From: an uncultured Lachnospiraceae bacterium
GTDB lineage: Bacteria > Bacillota > Clostridia > Lachnospirales > Lachnospiraceae
Reading direction: 5' to 3'
Assembly (NCBI GenBank): GCA_947626965.1
Contig: CANQUH010000005.1
Location: 1-59,465 of the forward strand
Length of the DNA: 59,465 bases
Shown here: piece by piece, positions 44,485 through 52,639 of the stretch
Layout of the letters: each line of letters starts with the position of its first letter
How positions within the stretch are numbered: position 1 is the stretch's first letter
Position numbers and translations under genes: made by a program
Notes under the pieces: model-generated
Told to the model about the DNA's origin: nothing
The model's database searches: none
The model's input: the letters and a program-made list of their open reading frames with translations, nothing else

Positions 44485-46875
44485 ATGATGAAATTATGCA
44501 TGGGATGTATGGAACCGGTTGAAGATCAGTTTGACATTTGCCCTCACTGCGGTTATGCCAGAGGAACCGGCGTCCAGGAGGCGTACTACCTGGAGCCGGG
44601 GACAATGCTGCAGGGGCGTTACCTGCTCGGGAAAGTGCTGGGGTATGGCGGATTCGGCGTGACTTATATCGGATACGATACAAGACTGCAGAGAAAAGTG
44701 GCGGTCAAGGAATATCTGCCAAGCGATTATGCGACACGGAAGCTGGGGACAAAAAATCTGGTTATTTACTCCGGAGACGCAAAAGAACAGTTTATGGCCG
44801 GTCTGAACAGTTTTCTGGAAGAAGCGAGAAGGCTGGCAGGTTTTACCAGCGTTCCGGAGATCGTGGATATTTACGATTATTTCAGGGAAAATGATACAGG
44901 CTATATTGTAATGGAATACCTGAAAGGAAATACGGTAAAGGAACTTCTGGAAAAGAGAAGAAAGCTGCCTTATCGTGAGGCGGAGGAGATTATCTGCCAC
45001 GTGCTGGACGGATTGTCTGCCGTACATAAAAAGGGAATCATTCACCGCGATGTGGCGCCGGATAATGTGTTTATCACGACGGAGGGAGAGATCAAGCTTC
45101 TGGATTTCGGAGCGGCGCGCTACGCGGCGTCAATCTACTCGAAAAGTCTGTCTGTCATCCTGAAACCGGGCTATGCGCCGGAAGAACAGTACCGCAGTCA
45201 CGGGAAGCAGGGACCGTGGACGGATGTCTATGGGGCGGGAGCAACCTTCTACCGGATGATTACCGGCATCATACCGCCGGAATCCCTGGAGCGTATGATA
45301 ACGGATGATCTGAGAAGACCGTCCGAACTCGGAATAAAGATGCCGCCGGGAAAAGAAGAAGTGCTCATGAGGAGTCTGAGTGTACGGAGAGAAAATCGTC
45401 TGCAGAGTGCTTCAGAGTTCCGGAGAGCGCTGACTGAGAAGGTTCCGGACAGGCCTCAAAACGACGATGAGAGGGAGAAGAACCGGGAGAATAAAGAACG
45501 AAAAGAAATTCCGCCTAAAAGGGAAGACAGAGGGAACTACGGGAAGACAGACAGACAGAAAAAGAAGGAAGGGAACCGTCTGTTTGTGAAGATTGGAATT
45601 GCGTGCTGTGTTGTGGGAATCAGTCTTGCAGGAATTTTTATTGGAAAAAATATAATTGGAGGCAATGACAGCCAGGCCGCTTCGGGGTCATCGGGTGCGG
45701 ATCAGGAAAAGGAGGAGATGAAGCCAGCGCCAGAGACGAAGAAAATGAATGCGGCGCAGAGCGAGTCCATTGCACAGAGCGAATCAATAGCGCAGAGTGA
45801 ATCCGAATCAGTGGCAGAGAGCGAGCTTATGCAGAGCGAATCGATAGGGCAGAGTGAATCAGAGTCAGTGGCAGAGAGCGAACGTCTGCGGGATAAAGAA
45901 AACTCAAAGGCGGAGAGCGAGTCAATAGCGCAAAGCGAGTCAGAATCGACAGCAGAGAGCGAACATCTGCAGAGCGAATCGGCGGCGCAGAGCGAAGCAA
46001 AAGCAAAGAAGCAGAGTGAGGCGGAATCAGAAAAGCAGAGCAAAGTAAAAGCAGAAAAGACGAATATATATCAGCTTCCGATTTCTCGGGGAGAAAAACA
46101 GCAGGTGATTAAACTTCATGATAAAACCGGATTCAGCAGTCCGGAGATAACCATTGTGGAGAGAAACGGAGGTGCGGAAAGCGTTGTTTACAGTACAAAG
46201 GATGAAAAAAATCAGAACGCTGTGAAGGCAAGGGAAGACGGTCTGTATAATCTGAAGGTTACAGGTGCGGCGACAGAAGCTCCGCTGGTATATTACGACC
46301 TGAAACTGGCTGATATGAAGGAACTGTGGCTTGAACAGAAAGATGGGTACGCATATATAAGCTATAAAACGGAAGCCAGTGAAGAAAAGATTACTCAGGA
46401 TCAATACAGATATATGACGTATGATTCTGTGAAGACAAGATATATACTTGCAGACAGCCTGACGATCAGACAGGCCCCGGATAATCATAACGGAGCAGCT
46501 CTGTCTTCCCGTGCGCTTGGAGAAGAAGTAAAGGTATGCGGTGTGGCCAAAGGGCTGACCGAGGGCAGCGAGGGAGACTGGTTTATTCTGGAACTGGATT
46601 CCGGGTATGGATTTATCAGTGCAAAGGACGACTACAGTACGGATGATAAAGCGACAGCCGATGCGAAAGTTGAAAGAGTCAGACAGGAAAGAGAAGCGGC
46701 GGAACAGGCAAACAAATATGTTGATGGCGGAGGCGGCGGAAGCAGCAGCGGTAATAATGGCGGCGGAGGCGGCGGAAGCAGCAGTAATAGTGGCGGCGGA
46801 GGCGGCGGAAGCAGAAGCAATAGTGGCGGCGGAGGCGGCGGTCAGATGCAGATAGTAGATATCGGGAATTTTTAA
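44485..46875 (+). CDS. K5: receptor Ser/Thr kinase, type B ectodomain
   Basis: Protein of 796 residues. Zinc-ribbon CMGCMEPVEDQFDICPHC, active kinase motifs (GYGGFG, AVKEYLP, HRDVAPDN, LLDFGAARY). Membrane helix at about 367-390 (IACCVVGISLAGIFIG). The stalk is less regular than in K1-K3 (SESIAQSESES units). The ectodomain (YQLPISRGEKQQ, DKTGFSSPEITIV) and SH3b-like domain (LTIRQAPDNHNG) match K2. It ends in a Gly/Ser tail with repeated GGGGGGSSSN-type segments. The K5, K6, K7 and Kpsi kinase domains form a second subgroup distinct from K1-K3. It is followed by an NGDG/SH3-like protein, as is K2. Confidence 0.9.
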   Translation: MMKLCMGCMEPVEDQFDICPHCGYARGTGVQEAYYLEPGTMLQGRYLLGKVLGYGGFGVTYIGYDTRLQRKVAVKEYLPSDYATRKLGTKNLVIYSGDAKEQFMAGLNSFLEEARRLAGFTSVPEIVDIYDYFRENDTGYIVMEYLKGNTVKELLEKRRKLPYREAEEIICHVLDGLSAVHKKGIIHRDVAPDNVFITTEGEIKLLDFGAARYAASIYSKSLSVILKPGYAPEEQYRSHGKQGPWTDVYGAGATFYRMITGIIPPESLERMITDDLRRPSELGIKMPPGKEEVLMRSLSVRRENRLQSASEFRRALTEKVPDRPQNDDEREKNRENKERKEIPPKREDRGNYGKTDRQKKKEGNRLFVKIGIACCVVGISLAGIFIGKNIIGGNDSQAASGSSGADQEKEEMKPAPETKKMNAAQSESIAQSESIAQSESESVAESELMQSESIGQSESESVAESERLRDKENSKAESESIAQSESESTAESEHLQSESAAQSEAKAKKQSEAESEKQSKVKAEKTNIYQLPISRGEKQQVIKLHDKTGFSSPEITIVERNGGAESVVYSTKDEKNQNAVKAREDGLYNLKVTGAATEAPLVYYDLKLADMKELWLEQKDGYAYISYKTEASEEKITQDQYRYMTYDSVKTRYILADSLTIRQAPDNHNGAALSSRALGEEVKVCGVAKGLTEGSEGDWFILELDSGYGFISAKDDYSTDDKATADAKVERVRQEREAAEQANKYVDGGGGGSSSGNNGGGGGGSSSNSGGGGGGSRSNSGGGGGGQMQIVDIGNF
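46726..46845 (+). repeat. Gly/Ser-rich tail repeats of K5
   Basis: Three units of about 36 bp (GGCGGAGGCGGCGGAAGCAG core) encode GGGGGSSSN-like peptide at the extreme C-terminus of K5. K2 has a comparable but shorter GGGNS tail. Confidence 0.75.
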
Positions 46876-46957
46876 AAAAAGGGAAAAATTACAGGCTGTC
46901 TGGTGAAGCAGCCCCGGATCCTTGCATGCAGGGCTCGGTTATGAGTCCTGTGCGCAG

Positions 46958-46990
46958 ATCACCATGCTTTGTGCTACAGAGCATGGTGAT
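46958..46990 (+). promoter_or_regulatory. Hairpin between K5 and the next gene
   Basis: Perfect 11-bp inverted repeat, ATCACCATGCT (46958-46968) and AGCATGGTGAT (46980-46990), with an 11-base loop, 23 bases before the start at 47014. There is no T-run, so it looks more like an RNA-level control element or operator than a terminator. Confidence 0.5.
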
Positions 46991-47013
46991 GAGATTAGGG
47001 AGGGAAGAGGGAA

Positions 47014-48423
47014 ATGAAAAAAGTATGGATGAAAATAATTTTGTTTTTGATGATGACGATGGGAATCATGGGCAGTGGACTTGCAGTATCAGCAGAAACA
47101 GAAACCATTTTTTTTGAGGATGGTATGACATACAAGTATGATTTGAATAAAGACGGAAAAAATGAAACGATTGAGTGCATATATAATTATGGAGGGAAAG
47201 ATATACTCTACATTAATGGAAAGAAGGCTCTGTCTGCAGTTTCAAAAAACAGTGAGGGTTATTGCTTAATGGATATAAATGAAGAAGACAGATATCTGGA
47301 GATATTTGGAAGATCGAAATATTCCGGAAAAAGTGTATTTTACAGGTATAATGGCAAAAAGCTGAATACAGTCGCGACCGGTTTGCATGGAGATGGAAAA
47401 ATTTTCAAAAATATGCCCGCAGAGATCAGATGGTGGATTTTTCAGCCAGGAAATGGAGTATACAATGCCTATATGGCGTTGGGCGGATTTTCTGCCAGTC
47501 AGGGATACGGAGGCTATATTCCGGTAAAAGTGAAATTCAGGAAAGTGGGAAAAAAGATGACATTCTGGGCGAATGCGGAACATGAATTGCTGACAGAAAC
47601 GACCGATGAGGACGGTGAGGTAGATTATAGTATTGTTCCTAGAGCAAGCGGTACTATGACTGCTTATAATAAACCTGCATTAAAGGGTGTAAGTAAGGCC
47701 TTTATACTTGAAAAAGGAGACAGATATACATACTTAAGTGTAAAATTTTCATTGCCGTATTCTTTTATCCAGATTGAGGATCTGAAAACAGAAAAAACCG
47801 GATGGGTAGTGGTAAAAACCTCGGCTCTGAAACTTGCGCCTGATATAGTGAGGACATCAAAACCTGTGGAAGAAGATACACCCCTTCAGAAGAAAGAACA
47901 GACAATTACTGTAAATAAAATAATTGAAGTAAAAACTTATGGGAAAGGGGAGACATTTAATCTTGGAGCCAGGGCCGCAGGAAAACTTACCTATAAGATC
48001 AGCAATCCAAAAGTGGCGGTTATCTCTGCGGCGGGTGTAGTGAAAATAACAGGCGTTGGAAAGGCAGTGATTACGGTAAATGCGGCGGCCACTGCAGAGT
48101 ATGAAGCAGCGACGGAAACAGTCCAGCTGACTGTCGAGCCGGGGATCCAGCTCATTTCTGTCACTTCAGAAAAAAAAGGTTATCTGAGTTTTAGATGGGA
48201 GAGAAACAGCCTGGTGAATGGCTATGAGATAAATTATTCTCCGAATAAGTTGTTTGATCCTTTGCAGCGAGGAACTACGAAAAACAATCTTATCACAGAT
48301 GGCAGTGTTGGCGGGCTGGTCAGCGGGCAGATTTATTTTGTACGTGTCCGGGGATTTAATCTTGTGAATGGAATCAAGGTCTATGGCCCCTGGAGCGCTG
48401 TAAAGTACTACAAAGTGAAGTAG
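47014..48423 (+). CDS. Secreted NGDG/SH3-like protein with Ig-like and FN3 domains
   Basis: Protein of 469 residues, paralog of the protein at 30713. Signal peptide (MKKVWMKIILFLMMTMGIMGSG), N-terminal module with DLNKDGKNETIE, FYRYNGKK and SQGYGGYIP, SH3-like segment (FILEKGDRYTYLSVKF), one Ig-like domain (YGKGETFNLGARAAGKL) and one FN3-like domain ending GPWSAVKYYKVK. Partner of K5 by position. Confidence 0.83.
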   Translation: MKKVWMKIILFLMMTMGIMGSGLAVSAETETIFFEDGMTYKYDLNKDGKNETIECIYNYGGKDILYINGKKALSAVSKNSEGYCLMDINEEDRYLEIFGRSKYSGKSVFYRYNGKKLNTVATGLHGDGKIFKNMPAEIRWWIFQPGNGVYNAYMALGGFSASQGYGGYIPVKVKFRKVGKKMTFWANAEHELLTETTDEDGEVDYSIVPRASGTMTAYNKPALKGVSKAFILEKGDRYTYLSVKFSLPYSFIQIEDLKTEKTGWVVVKTSALKLAPDIVRTSKPVEEDTPLQKKEQTITVNKIIEVKTYGKGETFNLGARAAGKLTYKISNPKVAVISAAGVVKITGVGKAVITVNAAATAEYEAATETVQLTVEPGIQLISVTSEKKGYLSFRWERNSLVNGYEINYSPNKLFDPLQRGTTKNNLITDGSVGGLVSGQIYFVRVRGFNLVNGIKVYGPWSAVKYYKVK

Positions 48424-48486
48424 AAAATGGCGGGAAACTATCAACTTTGTCAGACAGCCAGGAAAAATTAAAAGAAAGAAGGGAAA

Positions 48487-49368
48487 ATGAAAATGAAAAA
48501 AATATGGAGAAAGGTAATTCTGTTTTTGATGTTGACAACTGGAATTGCAGGGAGTGGAATGACGGCGTCGGCGGCACTCAATATTAATATCAATGTTGAT
48601 GGGAAAAAGATTACGCATTTATTAGGAGGTTATTTGACATATAACTGCGATCTGAATAAAGATGGCAGAAAGGAGACTATTAAATGCTCTTATAACAAGA
48701 ATGGAAAAGACATCCTGTATCTTAATGGAAAACAGGTTCTGGCCGCAACTTCAAAAAACAGTTATGGATACTGGATATACGATCTGAATAAAAGTGACAG
48801 GTATCTGGAGATATATGGAAAATCGAAGCTGGCCGGGAAAAGTGTATTTTATAGATACAATGGCAAAAAACTGGTTGCTATCGCAGCCGGACTATATGGA
48901 GATGGCAAAGTCTTCAAAAGTATGCCGGTGGAAACTAGTTACTGGACCAGTCAGCCGGGAGATGGAACGTATTATGCATATGTGGCGCTGGGCGGATTCA
49001 CGGCCAGCCAGGGGTACGGAGGTTATGTTCCGATAAAACTGAGATGCAGGATTGTAAATAAAAAGATGGTTGTCTGGCCGGGGGCGGATCATGAGATGGT
49101 GATGAGGACAACGATTTTGTTCGGTATAACGAATTTCAGTATTGCGCCTCAGGCAAACGGGTATCTGATTGCTTATGATAAACCTGCATTAAGCGGTGTG
49201 AGGAGGCTCTTTACACTAAAAAAGGGAGATAAATATACATATCTGAAAGTGAGATTTTCATCGCCGTATTCCTTTATCCAGATCAAAGATCAGAAGACGG
49301 GCAGAGTCGGCTGGGTAGGGGTGAGAACTTCACAGATGAAGCTGGCGTCTGATGTAGAGCGGAAATAA
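48487..49368 (+). CDS. Secreted NGDG/SH3-like protein, short form
   Basis: Protein of 293 residues, third paralog of this N-terminal module (signal peptide; DLNKDGRKETIK; YNGKKLVAIAAGLYGDGK; SQGYGGYVP; SH3-like FTLKKGDKYTYLKVRF). It stops at VERK, exactly where the relatives at 30713 and 47014 go on to the Ig-like domain. It is therefore either a minimal version or lost its 3' part by recombination. Tandem with the gene at 47014. Confidence 0.8.
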   Translation: MKMKKIWRKVILFLMLTTGIAGSGMTASAALNININVDGKKITHLLGGYLTYNCDLNKDGRKETIKCSYNKNGKDILYLNGKQVLAATSKNSYGYWIYDLNKSDRYLEIYGKSKLAGKSVFYRYNGKKLVAIAAGLYGDGKVFKSMPVETSYWTSQPGDGTYYAYVALGGFTASQGYGGYVPIKLRCRIVNKKMVVWPGADHEMVMRTTILFGITNFSIAPQANGYLIAYDKPALSGVRRLFTLKKGDKYTYLKVRFSSPYSFIQIKDQKTGRVGWVGVRTSQMKLASDVERK

Positions 49369-49371
49369 AAA

Positions 49372-49717
49372 AGAGGGAGAAGCGTGAAAAACGAAGAAAA
49401 TTGGATGAAACTATGCATCATAGGATATATTTTTGCCATATCAGTTCCATAACAACACGCAAAACTTTGTGAGAGCTCTATTATTAGAATATGTTCCTCT
49501 GCGCTATCGAGTATAGTTCTTCTTTGATTCCACATTTCAGAAGCGGGAATATTATACTATAAAAAAAGGGAAAGAAGGTGGCCTTAATTGAGCTACCGAC
49601 TGAATGAAGAGGTGTTGCTTCAAGTGGAGGCCATATGGTTTGATGTTTGCGGCAGAATTTCCGTGAAAATGAAATAGGAATGTAGTATCTGATATGACGA
49701 GAAAGGAGAATTACATA
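49372..49717. other. Gap with possible kinase-start remnant
   Basis: About 345 bases without a solid gene. At 49405 the sequence ATGAAACTATGCAT, preceded by a purine-rich stretch, resembles the start of the K5-K7 genes (ATGAAATTATGCATGGGATG), but the frame stops after about 15 codons. It may be a decayed kinase start. A TTG-started frame of 29 codons near 49588 is also present but unsupported. Confidence 0.35.
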
Positions 49718-50803
49718 ATGTGGGAAAAAATGAAGAAAAAGAGGATCCAGGTATTTTTTGGAGTGTTTTTACTGACATTTGTTTTTTGCGTTTTATCGCA
49801 GGACAGGGTAGCGGCAGAGGGGATTCAGAAAGTAAGTTCGGGAAGAGTGCTGAAGAAAGATGTGGATTACAAGGTAACCTACAGCGCGGACAGCACGGCA
49901 GTAGGTGAAAAGAAAGTAGCTATAGAAGGAAGCAGAAATTACACGGGAAGTTTGGAGAAGAACTACAGTGTGGTACCAGCAAAGGCAGAAATAAGCAGTG
50001 TGAAAGCGGGAAAAAGGAAATTGACTGTGAGGATAGTGGGACAGGAAGGAGCGATGTATCAGATTCAGTACCGCATGAAGGGAAGAAACAGTTGGTCCAG
50101 CGCAAGAACGACAGGAACGAAGAAGGTATTGAAGAATTTGAAGTCTGGAAAGTTTGAGATAAGAGTGAGGGCATGTGTGAAAATTAACGGTGAGAGTGTG
50201 TATGGAGCGTGGAGCCATGTCAAGGTATCGGGTATGGTGAAAGGAGATACCCCTTCTCAGCCTCCTCAGAAAAAAAAGCAGACAATCATAGTAAATAAGA
50301 CGATTACAGTAAAAACCTATGGGAAAGGAGAGACCTTTAATCTGGGGGCCCGGGCTGCAGGAAAGCTTACTTATCAGAGCAGTAATCGGAATGTAGCTGA
50401 GATCTCTGCATCGGGTGTGGTAAAAATAAAAAGTTGCGGTACGGCGGTAATTACGGTAAGCGCGGCAGCTACCGCGGAATATGAAGCAGCGACAGAAAAT
50501 GTCCGGTTGACTGTTGAGCCAGATGTACAATTTATTTCTGTTACTTCAGAGCAGAAGGGTTATCTGACGTTCAAATGGGGAAGAAACAGCCAGGTGAGCG
50601 GCTATGAGATAGACTATTCCGCAAATAAGGCCTTTACCGCTGCGAAAAGAGGAATAGTAAGCGATAATCGTATTACGGAAGGTGTGAAGAGCGGTTTAAT
50701 CAGTGGTCAGACCTATTACGTCCGTATCCGGGGGTACAGACTTGTGAATGGGATCAAGATCGATGGTCCGTGGAGTGATATAAAGTATTGTAAAGTAAGA
50801 TGA
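49718..50803 (+). CDS. Secreted Ig-like/FN3 protein
   Basis: Protein of 361 residues from ATG 49718 (AAAGGAG about 9 bases upstream). Signal sequence (VFFGVFLLTFVFCVLSQDRVAAE), then half of a GTDYxVxYxxN-type surface repeat (KKDVDYKVTYSADS...NYTGSLEKNYSV) that lacks its usual first strands. A first FN3-like domain, one Ig-like domain (YGKGETFNLGARAAGKL) and a second FN3-like domain ending DGPWSDIKYCKVR follow. It has no unique sensor module, so it looks like a cassette whose variable N-terminal part was deleted. No kinase gene directly precedes it. Confidence 0.78.
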   Translation: MWEKMKKKRIQVFFGVFLLTFVFCVLSQDRVAAEGIQKVSSGRVLKKDVDYKVTYSADSTAVGEKKVAIEGSRNYTGSLEKNYSVVPAKAEISSVKAGKRKLTVRIVGQEGAMYQIQYRMKGRNSWSSARTTGTKKVLKNLKSGKFEIRVRACVKINGESVYGAWSHVKVSGMVKGDTPSQPPQKKKQTIIVNKTITVKTYGKGETFNLGARAAGKLTYQSSNRNVAEISASGVVKIKSCGTAVITVSAAATAEYEAATENVRLTVEPDVQFISVTSEQKGYLTFKWGRNSQVSGYEIDYSANKAFTAAKRGIVSDNRITEGVKSGLISGQTYYVRIRGYRLVNGIKIDGPWSDIKYCKVR

Positions 50804-50820
50804 CAGCTGCCGGAATTATG

Positions 50821-50965
50821 AATCAAGAACTACGGCCCCTGGAGCGCTGTGAAATACTGCAGAGTGAAGTAGAAATTTAAGACTCGCCGGTGTAGCCCTG
50901 GTAAGATTTAGGTTGGATCCAGCGGTCTGCCCGCCAGATCAGGAAATGGGGAGAGAAAGAGGTAA
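50821..50965 (+). repeat. Duplicated cassette junction, copy 1, with orphan gene end
   Basis: This 145-base stretch is nearly the same as 52495-52639, which has exactly the same length. It begins with the last codons of an FN3 protein (IKNYGPWSAVKYCRVK then TAG) that has no gene body upstream, since the gene at 49718 has already stopped at 50803. It continues through the spacer and ends at the Kpsi start. It is a recombination scar. Confidence 0.85.
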
Positions 50966-51310
50966 ATGATGAGATTATGCATGGGATGCATGGAGCCGGT
51001 GGAAGATCAGTTTGACATTTGCCCTCATTGCGGTTATGTCAGGGGAACCGGGATCCAGGCGGCGTATTATCTGGAACCGGGCACAATACAGCAAAAGCGG
51101 TATCTGCTCGGCAGGGTGCTGGGCTGCGGTGGGTTCGGGGTTACTTACATCGGATATGACACCAACCTGCAGAGAAAAGTGGCAGTTGTGGAATCTGTAA
51201 GTGTGGGGTATTATTTCAGTGCGGCGGTTAAGACAGACGGGAGTCTGTGGATGTGGGGTGCTAATGAATATGGACAATTGGGAGAACAACGACAGCAGAC
51301 ATACCTTTGA
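50966..51310 (+). pseudogene. Kpsi: kinase N-lobe fused to an RCC1 repeat, truncated
   Basis: Open frame of 114 codons. Residues 1-75 match K5-K7 (zinc-ribbon CMGCMEPVEDQFDICPHC, then GCGGFGVTYIGYD and RKVAV). Exactly where the catalytic Lys should follow, the frame runs into an RCC1 repeat (SVSVGYYFSAAVKTDGSLWMWGANEYGQLG) and ends at a stop 8 codons later. There is no kinase C-lobe, Lys, HRD or DFG. It is best explained as an internal deletion in a K7-like kinase-RCC1 fusion gene. It still has a good start context, so a short zinc-ribbon protein may be made. Confidence 0.85.
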
Positions 51311-51382
51311 ACTTTTATGACGGAAAAGTTGAAGGGGAGAGTATACGCAATGATTGACGGAATGAGTGTGGAGGAATAAAAA

Positions 51383-52546
51383 ATGAAAGCAGTTGCCAAA
51401 AAATCTTTTTTATTGAAAATTTTGTTTCTGTTTATAGCAGGTTTTCTGTTTTGTACCCCTTCCCGGGTATCTGCGGCGGTGGTCGTCGGTCCAACGGATG
51501 TGGTATATAAGATGAGCAGTAATGAGCTGGTTGAAGGCGGCAGAAAATTTGATGAAAATGGTGTAGTATACGAGACGCACAGTAATGGGACCGCTGAATG
51601 TATAAAATGCCAGAATATAAATAAGACTGTTGTGGATATTGATTTAAAAGTAACGGTTAATGGAGTTAAGTATACAGTTACTTCGATTGCGGCGAATGCG
51701 TTTAAGAATAACAGAAATCTGAAGGAAGTGACAATTCCTGCTTCAGTAAAAAAGATTGGAAAACAGGCATTCTATAATTGTCAGAATCTTAAGAGAATTG
51801 AGATCAAATCAAAAACTCTGACAAAGAATACAGTAGGAGAAAATGCATTCGGAAAACTTGCTAAAAATGCAACAGTTTGGATCCCGGCATGTAAAATAAA
51901 TGTGTACAGAAGGTTCGGGGAGATGCTAAAAGCAAAAGGGTTTACAGGGTATCTTAAAATTTTGAGTGGAGGAAATACAGTACCAGAGGAAGAAAATACG
52001 CCTCCTCAGAAGAAACAGCAGACGATTACTGTAAACAGGACGATTGTAAAGACTTACAGACAGGGGGAAATGTTCAGCCTTGGGGCCAGAGCGGCAGGAA
52101 AGCTTACCTATAAAATCAGCAATCCAGGGGTGGCCGTTGTTTCCGCTTCAGGTGTAGTGAAAATAACAGGTTATGGAGCGGCAGTGATCACGATAAACGC
52201 GGCGGCTACAACGGAGTATGAAGCGGCAGTGGAAACAGTTCAGCTAACGGTCGTACCGGGGAAAGTACAGCTGATTTCTGTTATTTCGAATAAGAAAGGT
52301 TATCTGGAGTTCCGATGGGAGAGAAACAGCCAGGTGAGTGGCTATGAGATAAGTTATTCCACAAATAAGACGTTTGATCCGACGACAACGACAACTGGAA
52401 CTGCAAAAAATAATCTTACGGGAGGAAGTGTCAGTGGACTGGTCAGCGGACAGATCTATTTTGCCCGTATCCGAGGATTTGTACTTGTGGATGGAATCAA
52501 AAACTACGGCCCCTGGAGCGCTGTGAAATACTGCAGAGTAAAGTAG
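51383..52546 (+). CDS. Secreted BspA-like LRR protein with Ig-like and FN3 domains
   Basis: Protein of 387 residues after Kpsi. Signal peptide (LLKILFLFIAGFLFCTPSRVSAA); one short BspA/LRR_5-type region (SIAANAFKNNRNLKEVTIPASVKKIGKQAF shown here in parts, then NCQNLKRIEI); Ig-like domain (YRQGEMFSLGARAAGKL); FN3-like domain ending GPWSAVKYCRVK. It is a different LRR class from LRR1-LRR3, so the array has recruited unrelated recognition modules onto the same C-terminal domains. GGAGGAATAAAAA precedes the ATG. Confidence 0.84.
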   Translation: MKAVAKKSFLLKILFLFIAGFLFCTPSRVSAAVVVGPTDVVYKMSSNELVEGGRKFDENGVVYETHSNGTAECIKCQNINKTVVDIDLKVTVNGVKYTVTSIAANAFKNNRNLKEVTIPASVKKIGKQAFYNCQNLKRIEIKSKTLTKNTVGENAFGKLAKNATVWIPACKINVYRRFGEMLKAKGFTGYLKILSGGNTVPEEENTPPQKKQQTITVNRTIVKTYRQGEMFSLGARAAGKLTYKISNPGVAVVSASGVVKITGYGAAVITINAAATTEYEAAVETVQLTVVPGKVQLISVISNKKGYLEFRWERNSQVSGYEISYSTNKTFDPTTTTTGTAKNNLTGGSVSGLVSGQIYFARIRGFVLVDGIKNYGPWSAVKYCRVK

Positions 52547-52639
52547 AAATTTAAGACTCGCCGGTGTAGCCCTGGTAAGATTCAGGTTGGATCCAGCGGT
52601 CTGCCTGCCAGATCAGGAAATGGGAAGAGAAAGAGGTAA
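52495..52639 (+). repeat. Duplicated cassette junction, copy 2
   Basis: Matches 50821-50965 over 145 bases with only a few substitutions: the end of the FN3 protein at 51383, the spacer (AAATTTAAGACTCGCCGGTG...) and the K6 leader. The spacer before K5 (44341-44484) is a more diverged relative. Confidence 0.85.

Noticed and set aside
49588..49680. 29-codon TTG-started frame before the gene at 49718
   Set aside because: Weak start codon, no similarity recognised and very short.
24136..52546. Sortase-anchored surface proteins
   Set aside because: No LPxTG-like motif followed by a hydrophobic segment and basic tail at any C-terminus.
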